Shown here: positions 1 through 5,950 of the stretch, piece by piece
Numbering within the stretch: the stretch's first letter is position 1
Layout: each line of letters starts with the position of its first letter
NCBI GenBank assembly: GCA_005791855.1
Contig: SXUH01000335.1
Coordinates: 1 to 11,497, forward strand
DNA length: 11,497 bases
Source: Bdellovibrionales bacterium
Lineage (GTDB): Bacteria; Bdellovibrionota; Bacteriovoracia; Bacteriovoracales; Bacteriovoracaceae
Direction: 5' to 3'
Position numbers and translations under genes: made by a program
Notes under the pieces: model-generated
The model's input: only the letters and a program-made list of their open reading frames with translations
Database searches by the model: none
What the model was told of the DNA's origin: nothing

Positions 1-431
1 TCATCAGAAGACGGAGGAAGTGCGAGAGCTGCCAGAAGCGCTTCACCACCTTCGAATCGGTGGAGCTCTCCATGCCCATGGTGATCAAGCGCGACGGGCG
101 GAGAGAGTCCTACCAGCAGGACAAGATCCGGCACGGGATCGAGAAGGCCTGCGAGAAAAGGCCCATCTCCTCCGTGCAGATTGACCGGATCATCAACAAC
201 ATCGAGAAGGCGATCCTCGACATCTCCGATAAGGAAGTCCAGACCAGCGACGTCGGCAACCTCGTGATGATGTACCTCCGGCACCTCGACCCCGTCGCCT
301 ACGTTCGCTTCGCCGCCGTCTACCGGAAGTTCCAGGACGTCGAGGAGTTCGTGAACGAACTCAAGCACGACGAGCACAACCAGTTCAAGATCAATCCTCC
401 GGTCCAAAAGGACGAATCCCGTGAGTACTAA
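1..431 (+). CDS. nrdR: Transcriptional repressor NrdR, 5'-truncated by the window edge
   Basis: NrdR is the zinc-ribbon/ATP-cone repressor that senses ATP/dATP and shuts down ribonucleotide reductase operons by binding NrdR boxes. The open frame runs in from base 3. Its first visible residues include an arginine-rich stretch and the pair CESC, which is the second half of the N-terminal zinc ribbon. They are followed by RFTTFE, typical of the family. The ATP cone follows, from MVIKRDGRRESY through the YVRFAAVYRKF region. Roughly the first 20-25 residues, with the first CxxC, lie outside the window, so the internal ATG at 60 is not the true start. The TAA stop at 429-431 overlaps the nusB start by 11 bp, so the two genes are probably co-translated. 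In many proteobacteria riboflavin genes sit between nrdR and nusB; here there are none. Identification is strong; the missing 5' end is a window artefact. Confidence 0.95.
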   Translation, partial: IRRRRKCESCQKRFTTFESVELSMPMVIKRDGRRESYQQDKIRHGIEKACEKRPISSVQIDRIINNIEKAILDISDKEVQTSDVGNLVMMYLRHLDPVAYVRFAAVYRKFQDVEEFVNELKHDEHNQFKINPPVQKDESREY

Positions 432-873
432 GAGAGAAGCGAGGGAGTTCGCGCTCCAGTTCCTGTACCACTTCCAGCTCCCGGCCTTCACCGACCAGCG
501 GAAGACCCACGACTCGGTGGAGCTTTTCGAACGGATCCACGAGTTCAAGCAGACCCTCGGGACCAACCTGGCCCAGGACTCCCAGGCCTACGTGGTCCAG
601 CTCGTGACCGGTGTCCTGAAGAACCAGCCGGAGCTCGACGAGATCCTCACCCGGTACCTCAAGAACTGGAAGCTCTCCCGGATCTCGAAGATCGAGCACA
701 CCATCTTCATGATCGCCATCTTCGAGCTCAAGCACCTCCCGCAGGTCCCGGGCAAGGTCGTGATCAACGAAGCCATCGAACTCGGGAAGAAGTACTCCAC
801 CAAGGAGTCGGCGGGCTTCCTCAACGGGATCCTCGACAACGTCTTCAAGCAAGAACTTGGCCGCGATGACTGA
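421..873 (+). CDS. nusB: Transcription antitermination factor NusB
   Basis: NusB is an all-helical RNA-binding protein that pairs with ribosomal protein S10 (NusE) on boxA RNA and supports rRNA antitermination. The 150-residue product has the usual family length. It shows the expected opening KREAREFALQFLYHF (the family's R..A...L.. .Y pattern) and the C-terminal INEAIELGKKYSTKESAGFLNGILDNV block, which matches the conserved N-E-A-[IV]-E-[LI]-[AG]-K-x-[FY] and F-[VLI]-N-G-[IV]-L-D core. The start is GTG at 421, supported by an AAAAGGA Shine-Dalgarno at 406-412 with 8-nt spacing. It overlaps the nrdR 3' end by 11 bp. The TGA stop at 871-873 overlaps the next gene. All three genes appear to form one transcription unit whose promoter lies before the window. 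Confidence 0.95.
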   Translation: MSTKREAREFALQFLYHFQLPAFTDQRKTHDSVELFERIHEFKQTLGTNLAQDSQAYVVQLVTGVLKNQPELDEILTRYLKNWKLSRISKIEHTIFMIAIFELKHLPQVPGKVVINEAIELGKKYSTKESAGFLNGILDNVFKQELGRDD

Positions 874-1234
874 CCTGCTCTCCCGCGTGACTCCCCGGAC
901 CTGTGGCCTCATCTGGTTCCCGAAGGATGAGATCGACACGGTCAACCCGTTCTACCAGGCGGTGGACTACCTCCTCGACGGCATGCTGACCTCGCACCTC
1001 GCGAGCCACCCGGAGCTCTCGAGCCGGATCATCGTCGGCGAGAACTTCGGCCGCCCCTTCTACGTCATGATCGTGCGGAAGCTCGTGGCCGCGGAGGTGG
1101 AGGGCCTCCAGACGCTCCTCAAGGGAGAGCTCAAGGACGACAGCGACATCCTGGTGATCGACGAGACCGACCAGTCCGCGAAGCTCGAGAAGGCCGCGAC
1201 GAAGCTCCGGTCCCACCTGCGGCTCCTCAGGTAG
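866..1234 (+). CDS. Conserved-looking small protein of unknown function downstream of nusB
   Basis: I do not recognise this family. The ATG at 866 lies inside the nusB stop region (8-bp overlap), giving 122 residues. A TTG at 857 would add three residues, but neither start has a strong Shine-Dalgarno, so translational coupling to nusB is likely. There is no signal peptide and no clear membrane segment, so it is probably cytoplasmic. The visible pattern is a mixed alpha/beta fold. It has hydrophobic strand-like pieces (CGLIWFP, SRIIVGE, PFYVMIVRKL, DILVIDE), a central amphipathic helix (NPFYQAVDYLLDGMLTSHL) and a basic C-terminal helix ending LRSHLRLLR. No catalytic motif stands out. Position in an nrdR-nusB unit hints at an information-processing or growth-linked role, but that is inference only. 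It is the last gene of the unit. The hairpin immediately downstream is oriented for the opposite strand. Confidence 0.75.
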   Translation: MTDLLSRVTPRTCGLIWFPKDEIDTVNPFYQAVDYLLDGMLTSHLASHPELSSRIIVGENFGRPFYVMIVRKLVAAEVEGLQTLLKGELKDDSDILVIDETDQSAKLEKAATKLRSHLRLLR

Positions 1235-1236
1235 GC

Positions 1237-1260
1237 AAAAAAAAGGGGCCCGAAGGCCCC
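1237..1260 (-). terminator. Rho-independent terminator with C(UUCG)G tetraloop
   Basis: Read on the minus strand this is GGGGCC-UUCG-GGCCCC followed by eight U. The stem is 6 bp (1245-1250 paired with 1255-1260), the loop is the unusually stable C(UUCG)G tetraloop, and the U-tract comes from A8 at 1237-1244. It sits 14 bp beyond the stop of the minus-strand repeat-protein gene, exactly where its terminator should be. On the plus strand the hairpin has no U-tract after it, so it is not a canonical terminator for the nrdR-nusB unit. Confidence 0.9.
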
Positions 1261-1274
1261 CGTGAGGTTCTCGC

Positions 1275-2108
1275 TCAGAGAGAGATGATCCGCGCGTTCC
1301 GGAAGTCGTGGTCTCGCATGGACCGCTCGAAGACGTTCCCCTCCTTGTCCACGACGTAGAGCCGGCCGGAGAGGTCGAGGAAGTAGTTCGACCCGGTCTT
1401 GTAGATGCTGGTGACCCGGAGGTTGATCGGGAGCGCCGGCATCTTCAGAGACCCGTCCTGGGCGACGGTGTAGAAGAGGTTCGACGAATCGGTGAAGTAG
1501 TTCCCGCCGCGCTTGCCGAAGAGGCCGACGCGAGAGGGCTGCGGGGCGACGGTTCCGTTGGCCGCGATGGTGTAGAGCACTCCCCGGTTGGTCATGAAGT
1601 ACGATCCGCCGTAGGAGACCACTTCCTTCATGGTGAAGCCGGTGAGGACGGCCTTGGTGGCCTTCCCGTCGAGGCCCACGACGAAGAGGTCGACGACGGT
1701 TCGCTCCGGGTCCTGGGCGACGGTGAAGTAGTTCCCGCCGAAGTTCAGGGCCTTGGTGTAGACCTCGTCCTTCGTGATCGCGACGGCTCCCTTGGAGTCG
1801 ATGGTGAAGAGTGTCCCGTCTTCGGCGATGAAGTAGTTCATCCCCTTCCCCTTGATGGCGGTCGGGAGGACTTCGTACTTGCGGTAGAGGAGACCCTTGT
1901 CGTCGATGGTGGCGAGGATCCCGCCTTCTTCACCGAAGTACTGGCCGCCCTTCAGAAGGATCTTCTGCGGGTACGCGAAGTGGCCGAAGTCGTAGGCGTA
2001 GCCGGCGGTGTCCGTGGTGATGGTGATTCCGTTATCTAGGACGAGAAAGGACTGAGCGAAGGCACTCATGGAAAGTGATGCCACAGCAGCTAGTATCAAG
2101 TTTTTCAT
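1275..2108 (-). CDS. Secreted seven-repeat protein of unknown function (possible beta-propeller)
   Basis: The 277-residue product opens with a clear Sec signal peptide (lysine, hydrophobic core, SAFA|QS, cleavage after about residue 18). The mature part is built of short repeats of about 35-43 residues. Each carries [GM]-x-Y-F followed by a strand ending in L-[FY]-x-[IV]-x-x-x-G. The Y-F pairs lie at residues 57-58, 92-93, 127-128, 170-171, 204-205 and 242-243. A seventh, degenerate unit starts at residues 20-21 (SFLVLDNG). Seven beta-rich units are consistent with a propeller exported to the periplasm or outside, but no known domain (WG repeat, RCC1, NHL) fits convincingly. There are no cysteines in the mature protein and no catalytic motif. 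The ATG at 2106-2108 is preceded on the minus strand by a GGGGGA Shine-Dalgarno. The first 25 or so codons are AT-rich and the rest GC-rich. The gene is monocistronic, bounded by terminators on both sides. Confidence 0.85.
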   Translation of the reverse strand: MKNLILAAVASLSMSAFAQSFLVLDNGITITTDTAGYAYDFGHFAYPQKILLKGGQYFGEEGGILATIDDKGLLYRKYEVLPTAIKGKGMNYFIAEDGTLFTIDSKGAVAITKDEVYTKALNFGGNYFTVAQDPERTVVDLFVVGLDGKATKAVLTGFTMKEVVSYGGSYFMTNRGVLYTIAANGTVAPQPSRVGLFGKRGGNYFTDSSNLFYTVAQDGSLKMPALPINLRVTSIYKTGSNYFLDLSGRLYVVDKEGNVFERSMRDHDFRNARIISL

Positions 2109-2147
2109 TCTTAGTTTCCCCCTGAAGAATATGAATTAAGCGGCTGC

Positions 2148-2176
2148 AATATACTTAATAATTACGCGCTTTTCTA
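2148..2176 (-). promoter_or_regulatory. Possible sigma70 promoter for the seven-repeat protein
   Basis: Reading the minus strand, a TATATT -10 (2148-2153) lies 17 bp from a weak TAGAAA -35 (2171-2176), about 40 bp before the start codon, in AT-rich DNA after the upstream gene's terminator. The -10 is good and the -35 poor, so this is only a candidate. The independent terminator upstream does mean a promoter must exist somewhere in 2109-2238. Confidence 0.3.
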
Positions 2177-2238
2177 TTGCTTCACGATAAATTGAGAATG
2201 GAAATTCAAGTGTTTGTTTGGGACTGTGCACCCTTAAG

Positions 2239-2264
2239 ATAAAGGGGGATTTCTCCCCCTTTAT
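2239..2264 (-). terminator. Intrinsic terminator after the fused E1 gene
   Basis: A perfect 11-bp inverted repeat, ATAAAGGGGGA at 2239-2249 and TCCCCCTTTAT at 2254-2264, surrounds a 4-nt loop. On the minus strand the right arm ends CCCCCUUUAUCUU, giving a modest U-rich tail. It begins only 5 bp beyond the TAA of the E1 gene (2270-2272), so it is its terminator. The plus-strand reading has a similar short U-tract (CCCCCTTTATG), but no plus-strand gene ends here. Confidence 0.8.
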
Positions 2265-2269
2265 GATAA

Positions 2270-4312
2270 TTAATAGCTAAGAATATTTCGCGCTGCGGTC
2301 AGAATTTTTGTCATATCTGGAAGAGTAGCTCTTTCCAGAATTCTGTTGAAGCCAACCGGAGTGAAGGTCGATCCCACACGTCTCACGGGAGCGTCCAGGT
2401 GTTCGAAGGCGTGCTCGTTGATCACGCCGACGAGCTCTCCGCCGAAGCCGCCGAAGACCTTGTCTTCGTGGACGACGAGGGCCCGGTGAGTCTTCTTCAC
2501 GGTGGCGACGATCGCGTCGACGTCGAGCGGGTTCAGGGAGCGCAGATCGAGGACCTCGACCTCAGCACCTTCCTTGGCCAGCGCTTCCGCGGCCTCGAGG
2601 GAGAAGTGGACGGTGTTGCCGTAGGTGATGATCGAGAGGTCCCTCCCTTCTCTCCGGATGCGGGCCTTCCCGAACGGCACTTCGAAGTCCTCCGGGATCG
2701 GAGTCATGGCGTACTTCGCGTTGTAGAGGGCCTTGGGCTCGAGGTAGACGGTGCAGCCGCGGGACCGCATCGAGGTCCGCAGTAAGCCGGCGGCGTCGTC
2801 GGCGAAGGCCGGGACGACCACGCGGATCCCCGGGAGCGTGCAGAGAGTCCCTTCGATGTTCTGCGAGTGGTAGAGGCCGCCGCCGATGTACCCGCCGGAG
2901 GCGATCCGCACGGTGATGTTCGGCGAGAAGGCGCCGTTGCTCCGCCAGTAGTCGTGGGAGGTTTCCACCATCTGCTCCATGGCGGGCCAGAAGTAGTCGG
3001 CGAACTCCGCGCCCTCGACGACGAGGCGGATCTTCTCCTGGTCGAAGCGGGACATGCCGTTGGCGGTGCCGAGGATGTAGTCTTCGGCGATCGGGCCGTT
3101 GAACACCCGGTGCTTCCCGAACTCCTGCTGCATCCCCTTGGTGACGTTGAAGATCCCGCCCTTCTCCTTGTTGGCGACGTCCTGGCCCCAGATGTAGGTG
3201 TGCGGGTTGTGCCGGAACTCCGCCTTGAGGGTTCCGTTGATGGCGTCGATGAACTTCTTCGGCTCGGAGGTCTCCGAGTGGGTACCGTCGGTGTACTTGG
3301 CCGGGACGTGCGGCTCCGGGACGACGAAGTCCCAGATGGACTCCGGGGTCGGGTTCGGGGCCTTCACGGCCTTGGCGTGGGCGGCGAGGAGCTCGGCCTT
3401 GGCGTCGGCTTCGATCTTCTCGATGTCTTTCTCCGTGAAGATCTTCGCCTTCAGGAGGTCTTCCTTGAACTTCGGCAGCGGGTCCTGCGCCTTGGCGTCG
3501 GCCCGTTCCTTCTCGTCCCGGTACCACTCGTGGTTATCCGAGTTGGAGTGGTTCCCGATGCGCACGCAGAGGGCGTGGACGATGACCGGCTCGGAGTTCT
3601 TCAGCGCGTGCTCTCTCGCGGTGAGCATGGCGTTCATGGAGTCGAAGACGTCCTTCCCGTCGCACTTGATGATCTGGAGGTTGGCGAAGCCCGTGAAGTT
3701 GTCGCAGACGTGCTCGTTGGCGGTCTGGTCCCGCTTCGGAACGGAGATCCCGTAGCCGTTGTCCTGGAACACGAAGATCACCGGGAGCTTCTCGTTGGAA
3801 GCGCCGTTGATGGCCTCGTAGCAGTACCCTTCGGAGACGGAGGACTCACCCTGGGAGGAGATGGCCACGCCCTTGTGCTTGTAGACCTTCATGCCGCGGC
3901 CAACGCCCACGGCGTGGAGGGTGTGGTTCCCGGTGCAGGAGGAGACGTTGTGGATGTTCCACTCGGGCTTGGCGAAGTGGTTGGACATGTGCCGGCCGCC
4001 GCTCGCGAGGTCGGTCGCCTTGGAGATCCCGTTGAGGAGGAGTTCTTCCGTGGTGAGGCCCGCGGAGAGGGCCGTGAGCATGTCCCGGTAGTACGGGAAG
4101 AGGTGGTCGGTTTTCTTGTCGAAGACCTGGCCGATGGCGAGCTGGATGGCGTCGTGGCCCGCGTACGGAGCGTGGTACGACCAACCCAGGGCCTGCTTGA
4201 GGTAGTTCGGGGCCCGCTCGTCGATCATCCGTCCCAGGATCATCAGGTGGAGCCACTTCTTTAGAGTGCTCTTCTCGGTTTTTTTAATATCATGGTGTTT
4301 CACGACCTTCAT
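2270..4312 (-). CDS. Fused alpha/beta E1 subunit of a branched-chain-type 2-oxoacid dehydrogenase
   Basis: This 680-residue protein joins both E1 subunits of a thiamine-diphosphate 2-oxoacid dehydrogenase. E1 decarboxylates the substrate and passes the acyl group to lipoyl-E2. The alpha half (about residues 10-290) has the GGRHMSNHF region (105-113) and the ThDP/Mg motif starting at G155-E156-S157 and ending D184-N185-GYGIS. The first motif is GES rather than the textbook GDG. The beta half (about 340-680) has GQDVANKEKGGIF, FNGPIAED with the ThDP-contacting glutamate, EFADYFWPAMEQ, GGYIGGGLYHSQNIE and a transketolase C-terminal domain (VEVLDLRSLNPLDVDAI, VHEDKVFGGFGGEL). Fused E1s of this size are known, often annotated 2-oxoisovalerate dehydrogenase. 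A pyruvate or other branched 2-oxoacid substrate cannot be excluded. The ATG at 4312 is preferred over the upstream in-frame start at 4387 because GGAG lies 5 nt before it. The first 15 or so and last 35 or so codons are AT-rich, unlike the interior. No E2/E3 genes are in view. Confidence 0.9.
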   Translation of the reverse strand: MKVVKHHDIKKTEKSTLKKWLHLMILGRMIDERAPNYLKQALGWSYHAPYAGHDAIQLAIGQVFDKKTDHLFPYYRDMLTALSAGLTTEELLLNGISKATDLASGGRHMSNHFAKPEWNIHNVSSCTGNHTLHAVGVGRGMKVYKHKGVAISSQGESSVSEGYCYEAINGASNEKLPVIFVFQDNGYGISVPKRDQTANEHVCDNFTGFANLQIIKCDGKDVFDSMNAMLTAREHALKNSEPVIVHALCVRIGNHSNSDNHEWYRDEKERADAKAQDPLPKFKEDLLKAKIFTEKDIEKIEADAKAELLAAHAKAVKAPNPTPESIWDFVVPEPHVPAKYTDGTHSETSEPKKFIDAINGTLKAEFRHNPHTYIWGQDVANKEKGGIFNVTKGMQQEFGKHRVFNGPIAEDYILGTANGMSRFDQEKIRLVVEGAEFADYFWPAMEQMVETSHDYWRSNGAFSPNITVRIASGGYIGGGLYHSQNIEGTLCTLPGIRVVVPAFADDAAGLLRTSMRSRGCTVYLEPKALYNAKYAMTPIPEDFEVPFGKARIRREGRDLSIITYGNTVHFSLEAAEALAKEGAEVEVLDLRSLNPLDVDAIVATVKKTHRALVVHEDKVFGGFGGELVGVINEHAFEHLDAPVRRVGSTFTPVGFNRILERATLPDMTKILTAARNILSY

Positions 4313-4321
4313 AAGATCTCC
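4313..4321 (-). promoter_or_regulatory. Ribosome binding site fixing the E1 start at 4312
   Basis: On the minus strand GGAG (4318-4321) followed by ATCTT leads directly into ATG (4310-4312). This favours the shorter 680-residue product. The extra 25 codons up to 4387 read as basic, low-conservation residues and overlap the candidate promoter. Confidence 0.7.
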
Positions 4322-4360
4322 AGTACGACGTTTAGGCTTAGTGGTTGAAATGAAAAGATG

Positions 4361-4387
4361 ATTATCATAACCCGGTTTCACCGACAA
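4361..4387 (-). promoter_or_regulatory. Possible sigma70 promoter for the fused E1 gene
   Basis: Minus strand: GATAAT (4361-4366, 5 of 6 to the -10 consensus) with TTGTCG (4382-4387) as a -35, separated by 15 bp, slightly short of optimal. Transcription would begin near 4353, leaving a leader of about 40 nt with the GGAG site. The call is weak because of the spacing, but the position is right. Confidence 0.35.
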
Positions 4388-4493
4388 TAAAAAGGTCTTT
4401 GTTAACGCACAGGCGCTGTTCCCGGCTTACCGATGTTCAATGATCAATTACTCTGGTTAAATGGTCCGCATGCAAAATAATCTCAGGTAAATA

Positions 4494-4522
4494 TTGTGAA
4501 TTTTCGGGCCTGGCCTTAAACT
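4494..4522 (+). promoter_or_regulatory. Possible sigma70 promoter for the aminotransferase-astA pair
   Basis: TTGTGA (4494-4499) and TAAACT (4517-4522) are 17 bp apart, each 4 of 6 to consensus. Start of transcription would fall near 4529, leaving a leader of about 33 nt. An alternative -10, TATATT at 4535-4540, has no recognisable -35. The whole 4313-4561 divergent region is AT-rich, and I see no other gene, tRNA or strong hairpin in it. Confidence 0.3.
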
Positions 4523-4551
4523 TTTGAAATCACATATATTACTCTCAGTTT

Positions 4552-4555
4552 GGAG
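4552..4555 (+). promoter_or_regulatory. Ribosome binding site fixing the aminotransferase start at 4562
   Basis: GGAG at 4552-4555 lies 6 nt before ATG 4562. The alternative TTG at 4550 overlaps this Shine-Dalgarno sequence and is therefore rejected as the start. Confidence 0.75.
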
Positions 4556-4561
4556 ATCTCT

Positions 4562-5950
4562 ATGGCAAAGACCGTTGCCGAAGGCTTTTTTAACGACGCT
4601 CGCTTGACCCAAGCGAAGAAACTCATCCAAGAAGCTCTCGCTGATCATCAGAAGCAGATCACGGGAATCAGGCCCGCGAACCCGGCCCTCGCCGACTCCT
4701 ACACCGAGATCCTGAAGAAGGTCGCCGAGTACCGCGGCGGAGCTCTTTTCTACAACTACCTCGGGACCGGCATCGGCCACGGGCCCTTCGTCGAGCTCGC
4801 CGACGGATCGGTGAAGTACGACTTCATCACCGGCATCGGCGTCCACTACATGGGCCACTCGCACCCGGGCGTGATCGAGGCCCAGATCAACGGCGCCATC
4901 TCCAACACCGTGATGAACGGCCACCTCCAGCAGAACGTCGACACGGGCCGCCTCCTCGAGCTCTTCTCGAAGGAAGCGTGCAAGAACGGAGCGGAGGTGA
5001 AGAACGTCTTCCTCTCCACCTCCGGCGCCATGGCCAACGAGAACGCCTTCAAGATCATCTTCCAGAAGCGCGCCCCCGCCTCCCGCTTCTTCGCCTTCGA
5101 GAAGTGCTTCGCGGGCCGGACCCTCGGCATGGCCTGGGTCACGGACAAGGCCGCCTACCGCCAGGGCCTCCCGAAGACCATCGACGTGGACTACATCCCC
5201 TTCTACTGCTCCTCGGACCACAAGGGCTCGATCGAGCTCGCCGTGAAGACCATGAAGAAGTTCATCACCCGCTACCCGGGCCAGCACGCCGGGTTCATCA
5301 TGGAGCTCATCCAGGGGGAGAACGGCTCGTGGGTCGGGCACCAGGAGTACTTCGAAGCGCTGATCACCGTCTGCAAGGAACACAACATCTCCACCCTGGT
5401 GGACGAGGTCCAGACCTTCGCCCGGACCCGGGACCTCTTCGCGTTCCAGTACTTCAAGCTCGACAAGCTCGTCGACGTGGTTTCCGTCGGGAAGAACTCC
5501 CAGGTGTGCGCCACCCTCTTCCGGGACGACCACAAGCCCAAGCCGGGCCTCATGTCCCAGACCTTCACCGGTTCGTCGTCGCAGATCGCGGCGGCCCACT
5601 ACGTGATCAGCGAGATGGTGAACGGCGGGTACCTCGGAGAGAACGGCAAGATCGAGAAGCTCCACGCGCGCTTCAAGGGGAACCTCGAGAAGATCTCGAA
5701 GAAGCACCCGGACAAGCTCACGGGCCCGTACGGCGTGGGCGCGATGGTCGGGATGTCGATCTTCGGGGGCGACGAGCCGAAGTCCAAGGCCTTCACCATG
5801 AAGCTCTTCGAGAACGGCGTCCTCTCCTTCATCGCCAGTGGCCACCCCACCACGCGGGTGCGCTTCCTCATGCCCGTGATGGTCACCGAGGAGCGGCACA
5901 TCGACGAGGTCTGCGCCATCATCGAAAAAACTCTCACCGAGATCACCTAG
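4562..5950 (+). CDS. Class III PLP aminotransferase, lysine 6-aminotransferase-like
   Basis: The 462-residue protein is a fold-type I, class III (omega) aminotransferase. Visible elements are GTGIGHGPFVELADGSVKYDF early on, VFLSTSGAMANENAFK (phosphate/PLP region), ELIQGENGSWVG, LVDEVQT with the PLP-pyridine aspartate D281, and the Schiff-base lysine K311 in VGKNSQVC. The G-K-x-x-Q-V-C around the lysine and the G-A-x-A-x-E-N-A-x-K block resemble L-lysine 6-transaminase (LAT) more than acetylornithine or succinylornithine transaminases, which usually carry a glycine-rich stretch after the lysine. LAT converts lysine plus 2-oxoglutarate to 2-aminoadipate semialdehyde and glutamate. Position against astA would instead suggest succinylornithine transaminase (AstC). 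I favour a LAT-like assignment but leave the substrate open. It uses ATG at 4562 and ends with TAG immediately before the GTG of the next gene. The first 25 or so codons are less GC-rich than the rest. Confidence 0.85.
   Translation: MAKTVAEGFFNDARLTQAKKLIQEALADHQKQITGIRPANPALADSYTEILKKVAEYRGGALFYNYLGTGIGHGPFVELADGSVKYDFITGIGVHYMGHSHPGVIEAQINGAISNTVMNGHLQQNVDTGRLLELFSKEACKNGAEVKNVFLSTSGAMANENAFKIIFQKRAPASRFFAFEKCFAGRTLGMAWVTDKAAYRQGLPKTIDVDYIPFYCSSDHKGSIELAVKTMKKFITRYPGQHAGFIMELIQGENGSWVGHQEYFEALITVCKEHNISTLVDEVQTFARTRDLFAFQYFKLDKLVDVVSVGKNSQVCATLFRDDHKPKPGLMSQTFTGSSSQIAAAHYVISEMVNGGYLGENGKIEKLHARFKGNLEKISKKHPDKLTGPYGVGAMVGMSIFGGDEPKSKAFTMKLFENGVLSFIASGHPTTRVRFLMPVMVTEERHIDEVCAIIEKTLTEIT

Noticed and set aside
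1237..1260. Terminator for the plus-strand nrdR-nusB unit
   Set aside because: On the plus strand the hairpin is preceded by A8 and followed by CGTGAGG, with no U-tract, so it is assigned to the minus strand only.
2867..4264. 465-codon plus-strand frame antisense to the fused E1 gene
   Set aside because: Val/Gly/Asp-rich shadow translation; the E1 reading on the other strand has clear conserved motifs.
4313..4387. Longer E1 product starting at 4387
   Set aside because: It would skip the GGAG site at 4318-4321 and the added residues do not look like part of the domain.
4511..4526. Sigma54-type promoter before the aminotransferase (TGG..., TTTG)
   Set aside because: The -24 TGGCC is present, but the required GC at -12 is missing at the proper spacing.
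4313..4561. Riboswitch or small RNA in the divergent region
   Set aside because: No stable nested hairpins or recognised riboswitch core seen, only short palindromes such as GTTAAC and TGATCA.
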